A stretch of 64,000 nucleotides of DNA from Devosia rhizoryzae. GTDB taxonomy: Bacteria; Pseudomonadota; Alphaproteobacteria; Rhizobiales; Devosiaceae. This document shows positions 18,336-27,164 of this stretch, piece after piece; position 1 is the first letter of the stretch; each line of letters opens with the position of its first letter. The notes under the pieces were generated by a model, which saw only the letters and a program-made list of their open reading frames with translations, was not told the origin of the DNA and did no database searches. Location of the stretch: positions 2,418,001 through 2,482,000 of the forward strand of contig NZ_CP068046.1 in assembly GCF_016698665.1 (NCBI RefSeq), given 5' to 3'. Made by a program: the position numbers and the translations under genes.

Positions 18336-19691
18336 CTACCAGTGGCCTTGCGACAAGATCCCCGTTGCTAAGGTGGCAGCCTGCACCCGTATGTCAGGGA
18401 TGGCTTCGATCTCGAAAAAGCGGCCCCGGGTCAGCGGCCCAACTACCAAAAGGCGGTCCGTGGATTTGCCGTCCTTGTCGACGATGGCGCAGTGCTCGTC
18501 GACATCAAGGCCGATATGGAGCGCATCGGCTCTGGCGCGGCCGTTTGCAACAAGGTCGCGGATCACCGGATTGGAACTGGACATCACATCGACGCTCACC
18601 CCGCCACAATCATAAACGCGGGCCACCTCAAGCGTTTCGCGCGTGCTTGATCCGCGACGGCGGATCTGAGCGCGGACCTGACCTTCAACCCGATCGACCC
18701 CGACGAATTCAGCGGCAACCAGATGCACCTGTCCCTTTGCAACGGCGCGAACCAGCCGATCGTGCAGTTCGGGCGGCAACCGGTGACGGTGAATGTTCCA
18801 CCAAGGGCGCAGATGCCGAAGGAACTGCCGCTTGGTGTGGGCAGGCCAGTTCTGCCAGATACGCTGATTATAGGGGCGCAAGCCATCGACCACGCTGCGC
18901 CAATCGCCGCCATGCGCCTCGGTTTCGCGCACCAGATCACGAAACCACCGCATGAAGTACGGCAGGCTGGTGCCGAAGGGCACGTCGGCGGAATCGATGC
19001 TGATCGGGGGCACGTCGCGATGACCCTTGGGCAAGAGACCGTTGCGCGACACCACCGTGATCGGACCTCGGTGCTCGGCATCCGCCAGCGAGAGCCAGGC
19101 GTCCACCATGCTGAGGCCTGATCCGAGGATCATAACCGCCGCATCTGACTGCAGCGGCGTATCGCGCTCCGAGCCGACGCGGACGGCAATACCCCGGCTG
19201 CGCGCCGGCTGCGTTTCGTGACCGACGGCAAGCACGGCATGACGGCTGACGATGCTGGTGCCATTGGCGAGCATGGTTTCGATGCCGGCCTTGCTTTCCC
19301 TCACCGCCATGACTTCTTCGGAAAGGACGCGCAAGCGACCCAGCCTGGACTTGCCGGCTTCGCTCAGCACATGAGCGAGGTAAGCGCCATAGAGCCGACG
19401 CGGCACGAAGACCCAGGAGCCGTGCGCTGAAGGATAGCCCCGCTGCTGCAACCAGCGCCAGAAATGCTCCGGATCATCGGCAAAGGCACTCATACCGCGG
19501 GCCGGCACATTGACCTTGTGATCGCGCTGGCTGGCAGAATAGGCAAGGCCCTGCCCGAACTCGCCGCGCCGCTCGATCAGCGTCACGCGGATGTCGGTCT
19601 CGGGATCACGTAACAAGTGAGCGGCCAGCAGCACGCCGCTGGCGCCCCCACCGATGATCGTAACCGAGGGTTTCGCGTGCACGCTGTTCAT
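18336..19691 (-). CDS. FAD/NAD(P)-binding protein (NAD_binding_9 family)
   Basis: 451-residue flavoprotein starting at the ATG at 19691 (a GTG nine bases upstream is possible). The N-terminal Rossmann motif is SVTIIGGGASGVLLAAHLL, then GEFGQGLAYSASQRDHKVNVPARGMSAFADDPEHFWRWL, a hallmark of the PF13454 group. A second dinucleotide motif, VMILGSGLSMVDAWLSL, lies near the middle, and the C-terminal LLVVGPLTRGRFFEIEAIPDIRVQA closes the FAD site. It sits alone between the hybrid kinase and the sulfur monooxygenase region. The substrate is unknown; relatives often occur with sulfur or nitrogen assimilation genes. Confidence 0.85.
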   Translation of the reverse strand: MNSVHAKPSVTIIGGGASGVLLAAHLLRDPETDIRVTLIERRGEFGQGLAYSASQRDHKVNVPARGMSAFADDPEHFWRWLQQRGYPSAHGSWVFVPRRLYGAYLAHVLSEAGKSRLGRLRVLSEEVMAVRESKAGIETMLANGTSIVSRHAVLAVGHETQPARSRGIAVRVGSERDTPLQSDAAVMILGSGLSMVDAWLSLADAEHRGPITVVSRNGLLPKGHRDVPPISIDSADVPFGTSLPYFMRWFRDLVRETEAHGGDWRSVVDGLRPYNQRIWQNWPAHTKRQFLRHLRPWWNIHRHRLPPELHDRLVRAVAKGQVHLVAAEFVGVDRVEGQVRAQIRRRGSSTRETLEVARVYDCGGVSVDVMSSSNPVIRDLVANGRARADALHIGLDVDEHCAIVDKDGKSTDRLLVVGPLTRGRFFEIEAIPDIRVQAATLATGILSQGHW

Positions 19692-19889
19692 GGGTGTCAC
19701 CGGCTGCAGTTGCTGGTCAAAACGGACGCGGCAGCCAATACCGGTTCCTTGCCGTTGCGAGAGCAGGCGTCCTGTTCGGCACGCGACATTGGCACCGCCC
19801 CAAAGGAATAACTAGGCAGCCTGCTAGCGAGATGGGTCGTTCCTTGTTCGCTCGCTGCTGCGCTGCGCGTACCAATTCTGGAGGTCAGA

Positions 19890-19934
19890 ATGCCAAAGAA
19901 ATGTAACATGGTCTCATCTCCCGTGTCGGTTTAG
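19890..19934 (+). CDS. Possible short leader peptide (14 aa, contains Cys)
   Basis: MPKKCNMVSSPVSV, ATG preceded by a good GGAGG site at 19880-19884. It is 325 bp upstream of the monooxygenase operon and before that operon's operator, so it would belong to a separate transcript. It is reported because a strong ribosome site before a short Cys-containing frame in a sulfur region may be a leader peptide. It could be chance. Confidence 0.25.
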   Translation: MPKKCNMVSSPVSV

Positions 19935-20207
19935 CCTAACTCTATCACCTTGATCGTGATTGGCGCGCCAGCCTGTCCTGTTCTCGCGGGCCGGTAGAGA
20001 AAATTGTTTTAGCACCGGCGCCAAAAGCTCGAGAAAAGCCCTGAGCACGCTTCCATCTTGCACCCAGAATGGCAAATCCTTGCAAAGGACGTGCGGCAGC
20101 CTCTTTCTTTCACCTGTTCGAAAAACCGGAGAAGTTGCACATCGCGCCGGCGCTTCGGCGGGAAATAGCATTGCCATTTTGGGGTTCGGAAGCTCCCGAG
20201 CTGTTTA

Positions 20208-20224
20208 TCTACTAAGTTTGTAGA
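20208..20224. promoter_or_regulatory. Operator-like inverted repeat TCTAC-N7-GTAGA (site A)
   Basis: TCTAC-TAAGTTT-GTAGA, perfect 5-bp arms, 34 bp before the start of the flavin monooxygenase operon. The same 17-bp motif recurs at 23229, 27835 (one mismatch), 50426 and degenerately at 33855, each before a sulfur gene. Confidence 0.7.
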
Positions 20225-20258
20225 CTTATGGTGGTGACCTGTTTTGACGGGAGCCGCC

Positions 20259-21269
20259 ATGTCTTATCGCCTCAGCCTGCTCGACAAGAGCCCCATCGGA
20301 AAAGGTGAGACCGCATACACGGCCCTGCGCCGCACCATCGCTTATGCGCAGCAGGCCGAGGCGCTGGGCTATACTCGTTTTTGGGTGGCCGAACACCATA
20401 ACACAGCCGAACTTGCGAGTTCTTCGCCCGAGATCCTGATCGCGGCGCTCGCCACCGCGACCAGCACCATCCGCCTCGGCTCCGGTGGCGTCATGCTGCA
20501 GCATTACAGCCCCTATAAGATCGCCGAGAACTTCAATCTACTGGAAAGCCTAGCCCCTGGGCGGATCGATGTGGGCATCGGCAAGGCACCGGGTGGATTG
20601 CCGCTCTCGACCAGGGCGCTGCAGGCAGGGCGCGATCCTGATCGCCACCCGGACTTTGCCCAGCAGCTGCGCGAGTTCGACGCCTATCTCGGCGCCGGTT
20701 CGGCCGAGCGGGTTGAAGGGCTGGCCGCTACCCCTGCCCCGCACACGCAGAGCGAGCGGTTCCTGCTGGGCGCCAGCGTTGAAAGCGCGCAGCTAGCCGC
20801 TGAACTTGGCTGGCAATTTGTTTTCGCACGGCACCTCAATGGCGACGATGTCGTGCTCGCCTCTGCGATCTCGACTTATCGAAACCTCGTTCACCGCACC
20901 CCGATTGTTGCCCTGGCAGCCATCGTCGATCCGGACGGCGGCAAAGCGCGCGAGACTGCCTCTGGCTTTACCCCGTTCCGCGTCACCATCCCCGGCGGCC
21001 AGAGCGTTACGGTGGGCAGCGAGGCGCAAGCGGCCGAATATGCCCGCCAAGCGGGCGCCGTCGATTACACCATCGAAAAGCGCAAGGCCAATGTGCTTGC
21101 CGGCGACGGCCACGACATCATCGCCGCCACGGACAGGCTGGCCCGCCAGTTCGGCATCGAGGAATTCATCCTCGATCTGTTCAATCCCGGCGACAGCCGC
21201 CTCGTTGCCATCGGCCTGATCGCATCGGCGCGCGACGCCGCTGCCGCACCCCAAGCTCTTTCCGCCTGA
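20259..21269 (+). CDS. LLM-class flavin-dependent oxidoreductase
   Basis: 336-residue luciferase-like monooxygenase that uses reduced flavin supplied by a separate reductase. Start ATG at 20259 (MSYRLSLLDKSPIGKGE). Motifs are YTRFWVAEHHNTAELASSSPEILIAALA (a classic LLM N-terminal block), IRLGSGGVMLQHYSPYKIAENFNLLESLAPGRIDVGIGKAPGG and FILDLFNPGD at the end. It is first in an operon with the NtaA-type monooxygenase and a GNAT, under site A. The likely role is oxidative release of sulfur or carbon from an organosulfur compound; the substrate is not determinable. Confidence 0.87.
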   Translation: MSYRLSLLDKSPIGKGETAYTALRRTIAYAQQAEALGYTRFWVAEHHNTAELASSSPEILIAALATATSTIRLGSGGVMLQHYSPYKIAENFNLLESLAPGRIDVGIGKAPGGLPLSTRALQAGRDPDRHPDFAQQLREFDAYLGAGSAERVEGLAATPAPHTQSERFLLGASVESAQLAAELGWQFVFARHLNGDDVVLASAISTYRNLVHRTPIVALAAIVDPDGGKARETASGFTPFRVTIPGGQSVTVGSEAQAAEYARQAGAVDYTIEKRKANVLAGDGHDIIAATDRLARQFGIEEFILDLFNPGDSRLVAIGLIASARDAAAAPQALSA

Positions 21270-21285
21270 TTTCTGGAGACATGCC

Positions 21286-22620
21286 ATGACCAAGTCCCGT
21301 ATCCCGTTCGGCCTTATGCTGCATGGCCCCGGTGGCCACATGAACGCCTGGAAGCATCCAAGCGGCCCGGCCGACGCCTCGGTCAACTTCCAATTTCTGC
21401 TCGAGCAGACCAGGAAGGCAGAAGCCGCCGGCATTGCCTTCGCCTTTGTGGCGGACGGGCTCTACATCAATGAGCAGTCGATCCCGCACTTCCTCAACCG
21501 CTTCGAGCCCATCGCGCTGCTGTCAGCCCTGGCCGCAACCACCAGCACGATCGGCCTCGTGGGGACTCTCTCCACGTCTTATAGCGACCCTTTCACCGTG
21601 GCGCGCCAGTTCGGCTCCATCGACCTGTTGAGCAATGGTCGCGCTGGCTGGAACGCCGTCACCTCACCGCTCGAAGGCTCTGCCAAGAACTATGGCCGCA
21701 TCCAGCACCCTGATCACGCCCTGCGTTATGAGATCGCCGGCGAGCACATCGAGATCGTCAAGGGTCTGTGGGACAGCTGGGACGATGATGCCTTTGTGCG
21801 CGACCGCACCAGCGGACGTTTCGCTGATTTTGAAAAGCTGCATCGGCTCAACTTCAAGGGCAAGTTCCACTCGGCCGAGGGTCCGCTAAATATCCAGCGT
21901 TCGCCGCAAGGGCAGACCGTGTTGTTCCAGGCGGGCGGATCCCCGGCAGGCGTCGAACTTGCGGGACGCCATGCTGATGCGGTGTTCGCCGCCTCGACAA
22001 GCATCGCGGAAAATCGCGAGCTGACGCAAAAGCTCAAGCAAAGCGCCATCGCTCATGGCCGCGGCGCCGATGCAATCAAGGTGCTGCCCGGCGTCGGCAT
22101 CATCGTGGGGTCCACGGAAGAGGAAGCGGAACGCAAGTATCTGGAGATCGCCGGCCTCGTGAACGTCACCGAGGCGCTTCATTATCTAGGCCGGTTCTTT
22201 GATCACCACGATTTCAGCCAGTACGATCTGGATGCGCCGTTCCCTGAACTCGGAGATATCGGCTGCAATAATTTCCAGTCCGGCACCGACAAGATCAAGG
22301 CAAGAGCCAAACAACTCGGCCAGTCCTTGCGGGAAGTGGCCCTGGAGCAGACCACCCCGCGCAGCGAATTCCACGGCACCCCGGAAAAGATCGCGGACAA
22401 GCTCGAGGAGTGGGTAGACACCGGCGCCGCCGACGGCTTCGTGCTCGGCTTCCCAGTCTCGGCGCAAGGCTGGGAGGACTTCGACCAGCACGTCTTGCCC
22501 ATTCTTGAACGGCGCGGACGCCACAACCGCGATCAGATCGGCACCACCCTGCGCGATCACCTTGGTCTGCCGTTTCGCGAAAGCCGCTATGCGCTGGCCG
22601 AGGAAAAGGCAGCCGGCTGA
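21286..22620 (+). CDS. NtaA/SnaA/DszA family FMN-dependent monooxygenase
   Basis: 444-residue flavin monooxygenase of the nitrilotriacetate/DszA/DmoA group. The start PFGLMLHGPGGHMNAWKHP, then FAFVADGLYINE, LSALAATTSTIGLVGTLSTSYSDPFTVARQFGSIDLLSNGRAGWNAVTS and VLFQAGGSPAGVELAGRHADAVFA are family hallmarks. It is translated 17 bp after the previous gene and overlaps the GNAT start. It acts on a sulfone, sulfide or similar substrate with FMNH2, possibly from the reductase at 27165. In sulfur-scavenging contexts these enzymes cleave C-S bonds, and that is the favoured inference here. Confidence 0.9.
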   Translation: MTKSRIPFGLMLHGPGGHMNAWKHPSGPADASVNFQFLLEQTRKAEAAGIAFAFVADGLYINEQSIPHFLNRFEPIALLSALAATTSTIGLVGTLSTSYSDPFTVARQFGSIDLLSNGRAGWNAVTSPLEGSAKNYGRIQHPDHALRYEIAGEHIEIVKGLWDSWDDDAFVRDRTSGRFADFEKLHRLNFKGKFHSAEGPLNIQRSPQGQTVLFQAGGSPAGVELAGRHADAVFAASTSIAENRELTQKLKQSAIAHGRGADAIKVLPGVGIIVGSTEEEAERKYLEIAGLVNVTEALHYLGRFFDHHDFSQYDLDAPFPELGDIGCNNFQSGTDKIKARAKQLGQSLREVALEQTTPRSEFHGTPEKIADKLEEWVDTGAADGFVLGFPVSAQGWEDFDQHVLPILERRGRHNRDQIGTTLRDHLGLPFRESRYALAEEKAAG

Positions 22621-23165
22621 TGAGCGACCGTTTCCTTTATACGCTTCCGACCGACCCAGTCGCCGTGCCGCTGGTCGAGCAACTGACCGATGAGTATCAC
22701 ACACGATACGGCGACTACTTCGAGAAAGGTGGCGCCAGCCAGGAAATGAATCGCTATCCGCCAGAGCGCTTCAGCGCGCCTGATGGCGCCTTCGTGCTCC
22801 TTCTGCGCGGTGAGCGGCCGATCGCTGGCGGCGCCTTCATGCGCTACGACGAACATACCGCAGAGCTCAAGCGGATGTGGACCGATCGCGATCATCGCCG
22901 CCAGGGTCTGGCGCGAAGGGTGCTGGCCGAGCTCGAGGCCCAAGCGCTCCGTCAGAACTACCGAAAGGTCTATCTCACCACCGGCTTCCGTCAGCCAGAG
23001 GCGCGCGAGCTTTACTTGCGCGCGGGTTACTCGCCGCTGTTCGACCTCGATGCCGAGCCCGAAACGGTACAGATTCTGGCGTTCGAAAAGCGTCTGCTTC
23101 CTGTCGGAGCGCTGTTTGCCAACGAAAATGGTGATGCGCCACGATCCGCCGCCGCGGGCAAATAG
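22620..23165 (+). CDS. GNAT family N-acetyltransferase
   Basis: 181-residue acetyltransferase whose ATG overlaps the upstream stop (TGATG). It has ELKRMWTDRDHRRQGLARRVLAELEAQALRQNYRKVYLTTG, which contains the acetyl-CoA binding R/Q-x-x-G-x-G/A region (RRQGLA), followed by QPEARELYLRAGYSPLF typical of motif B. Substrate is unknown. Because it is co-transcribed with two organosulfur monooxygenases it may acetylate an S-containing amine or a thiol-amino acid for detoxification. Confidence 0.88.
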   Translation: MSDRFLYTLPTDPVAVPLVEQLTDEYHTRYGDYFEKGGASQEMNRYPPERFSAPDGAFVLLLRGERPIAGGAFMRYDEHTAELKRMWTDRDHRRQGLARRVLAELEAQALRQNYRKVYLTTGFRQPEARELYLRAGYSPLFDLDAEPETVQILAFEKRLLPVGALFANENGDAPRSAAAGK

Positions 23166-23228
23166 TTTCCGGCGACCCTTAAACTTGCAACGGCGTCACT
23201 TCTCTCCGGCGCCTTCGTCCTACTAATA

Positions 23229-23245
23229 TCTACAAATATAGTAGA
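23229..23245. promoter_or_regulatory. Operator-like inverted repeat TCTAC-N7-GTAGA (site B)
   Basis: TCTAC-AAATATA-GTAGA, perfect arms extended by flanking A/T (ATCTAC...GTAGAT), 14 bp before the ATG of the fused ABC transporter. It is the best-conserved copy of the repeated motif. Confidence 0.72.
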
Positions 23246-23258
23246 TTAAAGGTGCAAC

Positions 23259-25034
23259 ATGGCTTCGGTTACCGATATCGGTCTCGAGACGGCTCCGCGA
23301 ACCAGCTCGCGAGACTTGCAGCGTCTGCGCATTGTGCCAGCGCGCCACCCCTGGCGCGTGGCGGGGACCGTCCTCGCCGCCGCGATCATTCTCATCTCGC
23401 TTCATTCGGTTTTCACCAATGAGCGCTGGGGATGGTCGGTCTTTGCGGAATACTTCTTTTCCGAGCCGGTGCTCGCTGGTCTTGGTCGGACGCTGCAGCT
23501 AACCGCGGTTTCGGCAGTGATCGGCTTTATCCTTGGCGGCCTCCTGGCCTTTGCCCGCGTCTCCAAGTCGCCCCTGCTCTCGACGCTGTCCTGGGGCTAC
23601 ATCTGGCTCTTGCGATCGATCCCACTGATCGTGCTGCTGCTGGTACTCAACAACCTCGGGTATCTTTACGCCACGATCAATCTTGGCGTGCCGTTCACCG
23701 AGATTATGTGGGCGCAGTTCGACACAGTCCAGACGCTGAGCCCTTTTGCCGTCGCCGTTATCGGCCTCAGCCTCAACCAGGCGGCGTTCTCCTCCGAGAT
23801 CATCCGTGGCGGCATCCTGTCCGTCGACCAGGGCCAGCATGAGGCAGCCGCCGCGCTTGGCCTCAGCCGCTGGCGCCAGGCGGTCCACATCGTCCTGCCG
23901 CAGGCCATGCGCGCCATCCTGCCTTCGGGCTTCAACGAGATCATCGGTCTCGCCAAGGCGACGTCCATTGTCTACGTCCTGGCGCTGCCCGAGCTCTTCT
24001 ACACCGTGCAGGTGATTTATCGGCGAAACCTCGAAGTCATTCCGCTGCTGATGGTGGCGACCGTTTGGTACCTCATCATCATGGTCGTGCTGTCAGCCTT
24101 CCAATACCTCATCGAGCAGTATTATTCCCGCGGCGCTCGTCGCGAAGCCCTACCGCCGCTGGTGGACAAGCTGTTCCGGATCATCAGCCGCAAGGCACCG
24201 GAAGTCGCATCCGCAGCGCCGGTCTCTGTCGTTGCCGACCGCAAGCCCCTGGCGGGCTTCGAAAGCGGCCGCATCGGCGGCGAAGTGGCGATCCACGGCG
24301 TCAACAAGAGCTTCGGCACCCTCAAGGTGCTGGACGATATCGACCTCACTGTCGGGTCGGGCGAAGTGGTTGCCATTATCGGCCCGTCTGGCGCCGGCAA
24401 GTCGACGCTGCTGCGCACGATCAATCACCTCGAGCGCGTGAACACCGGCCTCGTTGCCATCGACAGCGAACTGATCGGCTACGAACGGCGCGGCGATGCA
24501 CTGTATGAGCTGAAAGAACCGGCCATCCGCCGCCGCCGTGCGGGTGTCGGCATGGTGTTCCAGAACTTCAACCTCTTCCCGCACCTTACGGCGCTGGAAA
24601 ACGTGGTCGAGGCGCCGATCTCGGTGGCCGGCGTCCCACGCGAACAAGCCCTTGCTTCCGGTCGTGACCTGCTTGCCCGCGTCGGCCTGGCCGACAAGGC
24701 CGATGTTTATCCGCGTCATCTGTCTGGTGGCCAGCAGCAGCGCGTTGCCATCGCCCGCGCCCTGGCGCTCCGTCCCAAGGTGCTGCTGTTCGATGAGCCG
24801 ACCTCGGCGCTCGATCCCGAACTCGTCGGCGAAGTCCTCGACGTGATCAAGGAACTGGCGAAATCCGGCACAACGCTGGTGATCGTCACGCACGAAATCG
24901 GCTTTGCCCGCGAAGTCGCCGACCGGATCGTCTTCATGGAAGCCGGCCGCATTCTAGAAATCGCGGCGCCGGAGCGATTGTTTAGCGCGCCGACGCATCA
25001 CCGCACCAGAGAGTTCCTAGCCAAGGTTCTCTAG
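23259..25034 (+). CDS. Fused amino-acid-type ABC permease / ATP-binding protein
   Basis: 591 residues joining a HisM-type permease and a HisP-type ATPase. Residues ~30-310 hold about five membrane segments and the EAA loop (SEIIRGGILSVDQGQHEAAAALGLSRWRQAVHIVLPQAMRAILP). Residues ~340-591 form the ATPase with Walker A IGPSGAGKST, signature LSGGQQQRVAIARAL, Walker B LLFDEPTSALDPE and switch ITHEIGFA. One polypeptide supplies both transporter parts. Two paralogous binding proteins follow directly. Given site B and the sulfur context, cystine or another S-compound is a reasonable ligand guess. Confidence 0.9.
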   Translation: MASVTDIGLETAPRTSSRDLQRLRIVPARHPWRVAGTVLAAAIILISLHSVFTNERWGWSVFAEYFFSEPVLAGLGRTLQLTAVSAVIGFILGGLLAFARVSKSPLLSTLSWGYIWLLRSIPLIVLLLVLNNLGYLYATINLGVPFTEIMWAQFDTVQTLSPFAVAVIGLSLNQAAFSSEIIRGGILSVDQGQHEAAAALGLSRWRQAVHIVLPQAMRAILPSGFNEIIGLAKATSIVYVLALPELFYTVQVIYRRNLEVIPLLMVATVWYLIIMVVLSAFQYLIEQYYSRGARREALPPLVDKLFRIISRKAPEVASAAPVSVVADRKPLAGFESGRIGGEVAIHGVNKSFGTLKVLDDIDLTVGSGEVVAIIGPSGAGKSTLLRTINHLERVNTGLVAIDSELIGYERRGDALYELKEPAIRRRRAGVGMVFQNFNLFPHLTALENVVEAPISVAGVPREQALASGRDLLARVGLADKADVYPRHLSGGQQQRVAIARALALRPKVLLFDEPTSALDPELVGEVLDVIKELAKSGTTLVIVTHEIGFAREVADRIVFMEAGRILEIAAPERLFSAPTHHRTREFLAKVL

Positions 25035-25125
25035 ACCTCCCTACTCGCGCCATTCTCCTCAAGACCATGCCGGTCAGCGGCAGGATGGCGCACGTCCCTT
25101 CACCCTCCGCAAACTGGTCGCAACA

Positions 25126-26064
25126 ATGTCCGATAGACGCACTCTCCTTCTCACCTCCACTACCGCGCTGCTGCTCACTGCAGTGCCAGCTTCGGTCCTG
25201 GCCCAGGCGTTCGATCTCAGCCCCGAACCAGCCAATCGGCTGCATGCCGAAAAGGTCGAAGCGCTCGCGGCGCTGCTGCCGGGCGATTACGACTACGCCA
25301 AGGACGGCGTTCTCAGCGTCGCCATCGCCCCTGGTGCCCCGCCGGTCGCGACCTATGCCACCGATAGCAAGACAGTGGTCGGCTTCGATGCCGATATCGG
25401 GCGGCTGGTAGGCGAAGTGCTCGGCGTGCCGGTGGAGATCGTGCCTATCGCCTGGATCGACTGGCCACTGGGCCTCACCGCCGGCAAGTATGACGCGGTG
25501 ATCTCCAATGTCGGCGTCACCGAGGAGCGCAAGGAGAAGTACGACTTCTCGACCTATCGCAAGGGCGTTCACGGCTGGTACGTCAAGGCGGACAGCGCCA
25601 TCGAGGCGATTGACGAGCCGGCCGACATCGCGGGCCTCCGTGTCATTACCGCTTCGGGCACCAACCAGGAGCGCATCACGCTCGAATGGGATCGCCTCAA
25701 CCAGGAAGCCGGGCTCGCTCCGGTCGAGATCCAGTATTACGACGACGACGCCGCAGCCTCGCTCGCCATCCAGTCCGGCCGCGCCGACGTGCAGTTCAAC
25801 CCCAATGCGCCGCAGGCCTACCACGCGCTGCTGACCGGCGACACCAAGCTTGTCGGAACGCTAAGTTCGGGCTGGCCCAATCCAGCCGAGGTAGGCGTCA
25901 CCACCCGCAAGGATAGCGGGCTGGCCGAGCCGATTACTGCTGCCATCAACAACCTGATCGAAACCGGCACCTATGCCGAACTGCTCGAACAGTGGAACCT
26001 CGTGCCCGAAGGTGTCGAGCAGTCGCAAACCAATCCGCCGGGCTTGCCCAAGCCGAAGGCCTGA
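25126..26064 (+). CDS. ABC transporter substrate-binding protein (SBP_bac_3 type), paralogue 1
   Basis: 312 residues with a Sec signal peptide (cleavage near VLAQA). The mature part has VGFDADIGRLVGEVLGVPVEIVPIAWIDWPLGLTAGKYDAVISNVGVTEERKEKYDFSTYR, the polar-amino-acid binding-protein pattern, and IQYYDDDAAASLAIQSGRADVQFNPN. It delivers ligand to the fused transporter just upstream. It is highly similar to the next gene over the whole length, so the pair arose by tandem duplication. Divergence near the ligand region (HGWYVKADSA versus VGFYVRSDSE) suggests different ligand preferences. Confidence 0.9.
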   Translation: MSDRRTLLLTSTTALLLTAVPASVLAQAFDLSPEPANRLHAEKVEALAALLPGDYDYAKDGVLSVAIAPGAPPVATYATDSKTVVGFDADIGRLVGEVLGVPVEIVPIAWIDWPLGLTAGKYDAVISNVGVTEERKEKYDFSTYRKGVHGWYVKADSAIEAIDEPADIAGLRVITASGTNQERITLEWDRLNQEAGLAPVEIQYYDDDAAASLAIQSGRADVQFNPNAPQAYHALLTGDTKLVGTLSSGWPNPAEVGVTTRKDSGLAEPITAAINNLIETGTYAELLEQWNLVPEGVEQSQTNPPGLPKPKA

Positions 26065-26131
26065 GCCGCCAACATATCCTGGTGCGGGCGCGGCACCGGG
26101 CTGTCCTCCCAGCATGCGCAAAGGAACGATC

Positions 26132-27055
26132 ATGACCCTTCATCTCAAGACCCTTCTGGCGGGCATTGCCGTGGCGACACTTGCCAGTGCCAGCTTTGCC
26201 GTTGAGTTCGACCTCTCGCCCGAGCAGCCAGGGCGGCTCAAGGCAGAACCTAACCAGGAGGCAATCGACGCTATCGGCGCAGATTACCAGTTCGTCGAAG
26301 ACGGCAAGTTCACCGTTGCGGTGACGCCGTTCGATCCGCCGATTGCCACCTACGCCTCGGACTCGCAGACCGTCATTGGCGTTGATCCGGACATCGCCTC
26401 CTTGATCGCCGACTCGCTGGGGCTCAAGGTCAACCTCGTGCCCACCGCGTGGCCGGATTGGCCGCTGGGTGTCTCGTCGGGCAAATACGATGCGGTAATT
26501 TCCAACGTCACGGTCACCGAGGAGCGCAAAGAAAAGTTCGATTTCTCGAGCTACCGTCAGGACGTTGTCGGGTTTTACGTTCGCAGCGACAGCGAGATCC
26601 AGGCAATCAACGAGCCCGAGGATGTTGCAGGGCTCAGGGTCATCACCGGCGCTGGCACCAACCAGGAAAAGATCATCCTCGAATGGGATCGCCAGAATAT
26701 CGCAGCCGGGCTCGCACCGATCGAAGTGCAGTATTACGACGATCCGGCTGCCGCGCAGCTGGCAATCCAGTCCGGCCGCGCCGACGTACAGTTCAATCCT
26801 AATCCGACGCTCGCCTACGCTGCGGCAACGACCGGGCAAACGCGCCTTGTGGGCGTACAGAGTGGCGGCTGGCCGGTCACGGCTGAGATCGCGGTGACAA
26901 CACGCAAGGACGCCGGCCTGGCCGAAGCCGTGACCATCGCCCTCAACGGGCTGATCGAAAGCGGGCTCTATGCCCAAACGCTTGAGCGCTGGAATGTGTC
27001 AGCTGAAGCCGTCGAACAATCCCGCACCAATCCACCGGGTCTGCCCAAGAGCTGA
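26132..27055 (+). CDS. ABC transporter substrate-binding protein (SBP_bac_3 type), paralogue 2
   Basis: 307 residues from the ATG at 26132, which follows AAAGGA; a longer frame upstream overlaps paralogue 1 and is rejected. The signal peptide ends near SFAVEF. It shares FDLSPE near the mature N-terminus, WPLGVSSGKYDAVISNVTVTEERKEKFDFSSYR, SGRADVQFNPN and the C-terminal SRTNPPGLPK with paralogue 1. No second permease is present, so both receptors probably feed the single fused transporter at 23259. Confidence 0.9.
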   Translation: MTLHLKTLLAGIAVATLASASFAVEFDLSPEQPGRLKAEPNQEAIDAIGADYQFVEDGKFTVAVTPFDPPIATYASDSQTVIGVDPDIASLIADSLGLKVNLVPTAWPDWPLGVSSGKYDAVISNVTVTEERKEKFDFSSYRQDVVGFYVRSDSEIQAINEPEDVAGLRVITGAGTNQEKIILEWDRQNIAAGLAPIEVQYYDDPAAAQLAIQSGRADVQFNPNPTLAYAAATTGQTRLVGVQSGGWPVTAEIAVTTRKDAGLAEAVTIALNGLIESGLYAQTLERWNVSAEAVEQSRTNPPGLPKS

Positions 27056-27061
27056 TCGAAC

Positions 27062-27089
27062 GAGGCCGGTTCGACCATGAACCGGCCTC
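27062..27089 (+). terminator. Stem-loop after the SBP pair
   Basis: GAGGCCGGTTC, 6-nt loop, GAACCGGCCTC (11-bp perfect stem) 6 bp after the stop of the second binding protein. There is no T-run; it probably ends or stabilises the plus-strand transcript. Confidence 0.5.
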
Positions 27090-27113
27090 CCCTACCAGCA
27101 TGCAGAGACGAAA

Positions 27114-27144
27114 AGGCCCGCACATCTTTGGGAGGTGCGGGCCT
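27114..27144 (-). terminator. Rho-independent terminator of the flavin reductase gene
   Basis: AGGCCCGCAC / GTGCGGGCCT, 10-bp stem with an 11-nt loop. Read on the minus strand it is followed by TTTT, and it lies just past the stop of the flavin reductase at 27165. Confidence 0.65.
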
Positions 27145-27164
27145 CTTGCTGTTAGATGATAAAC

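Larger units (their letters stand above)
19692..20258. other. 567-bp divergent intergenic region upstream of the monooxygenase operon
   Basis: It contains a possible 14-residue peptide frame at 19890-19934 and the operator-like repeat at 20208-20224. No other gene or clear terminator is seen. Confidence 0.5.
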
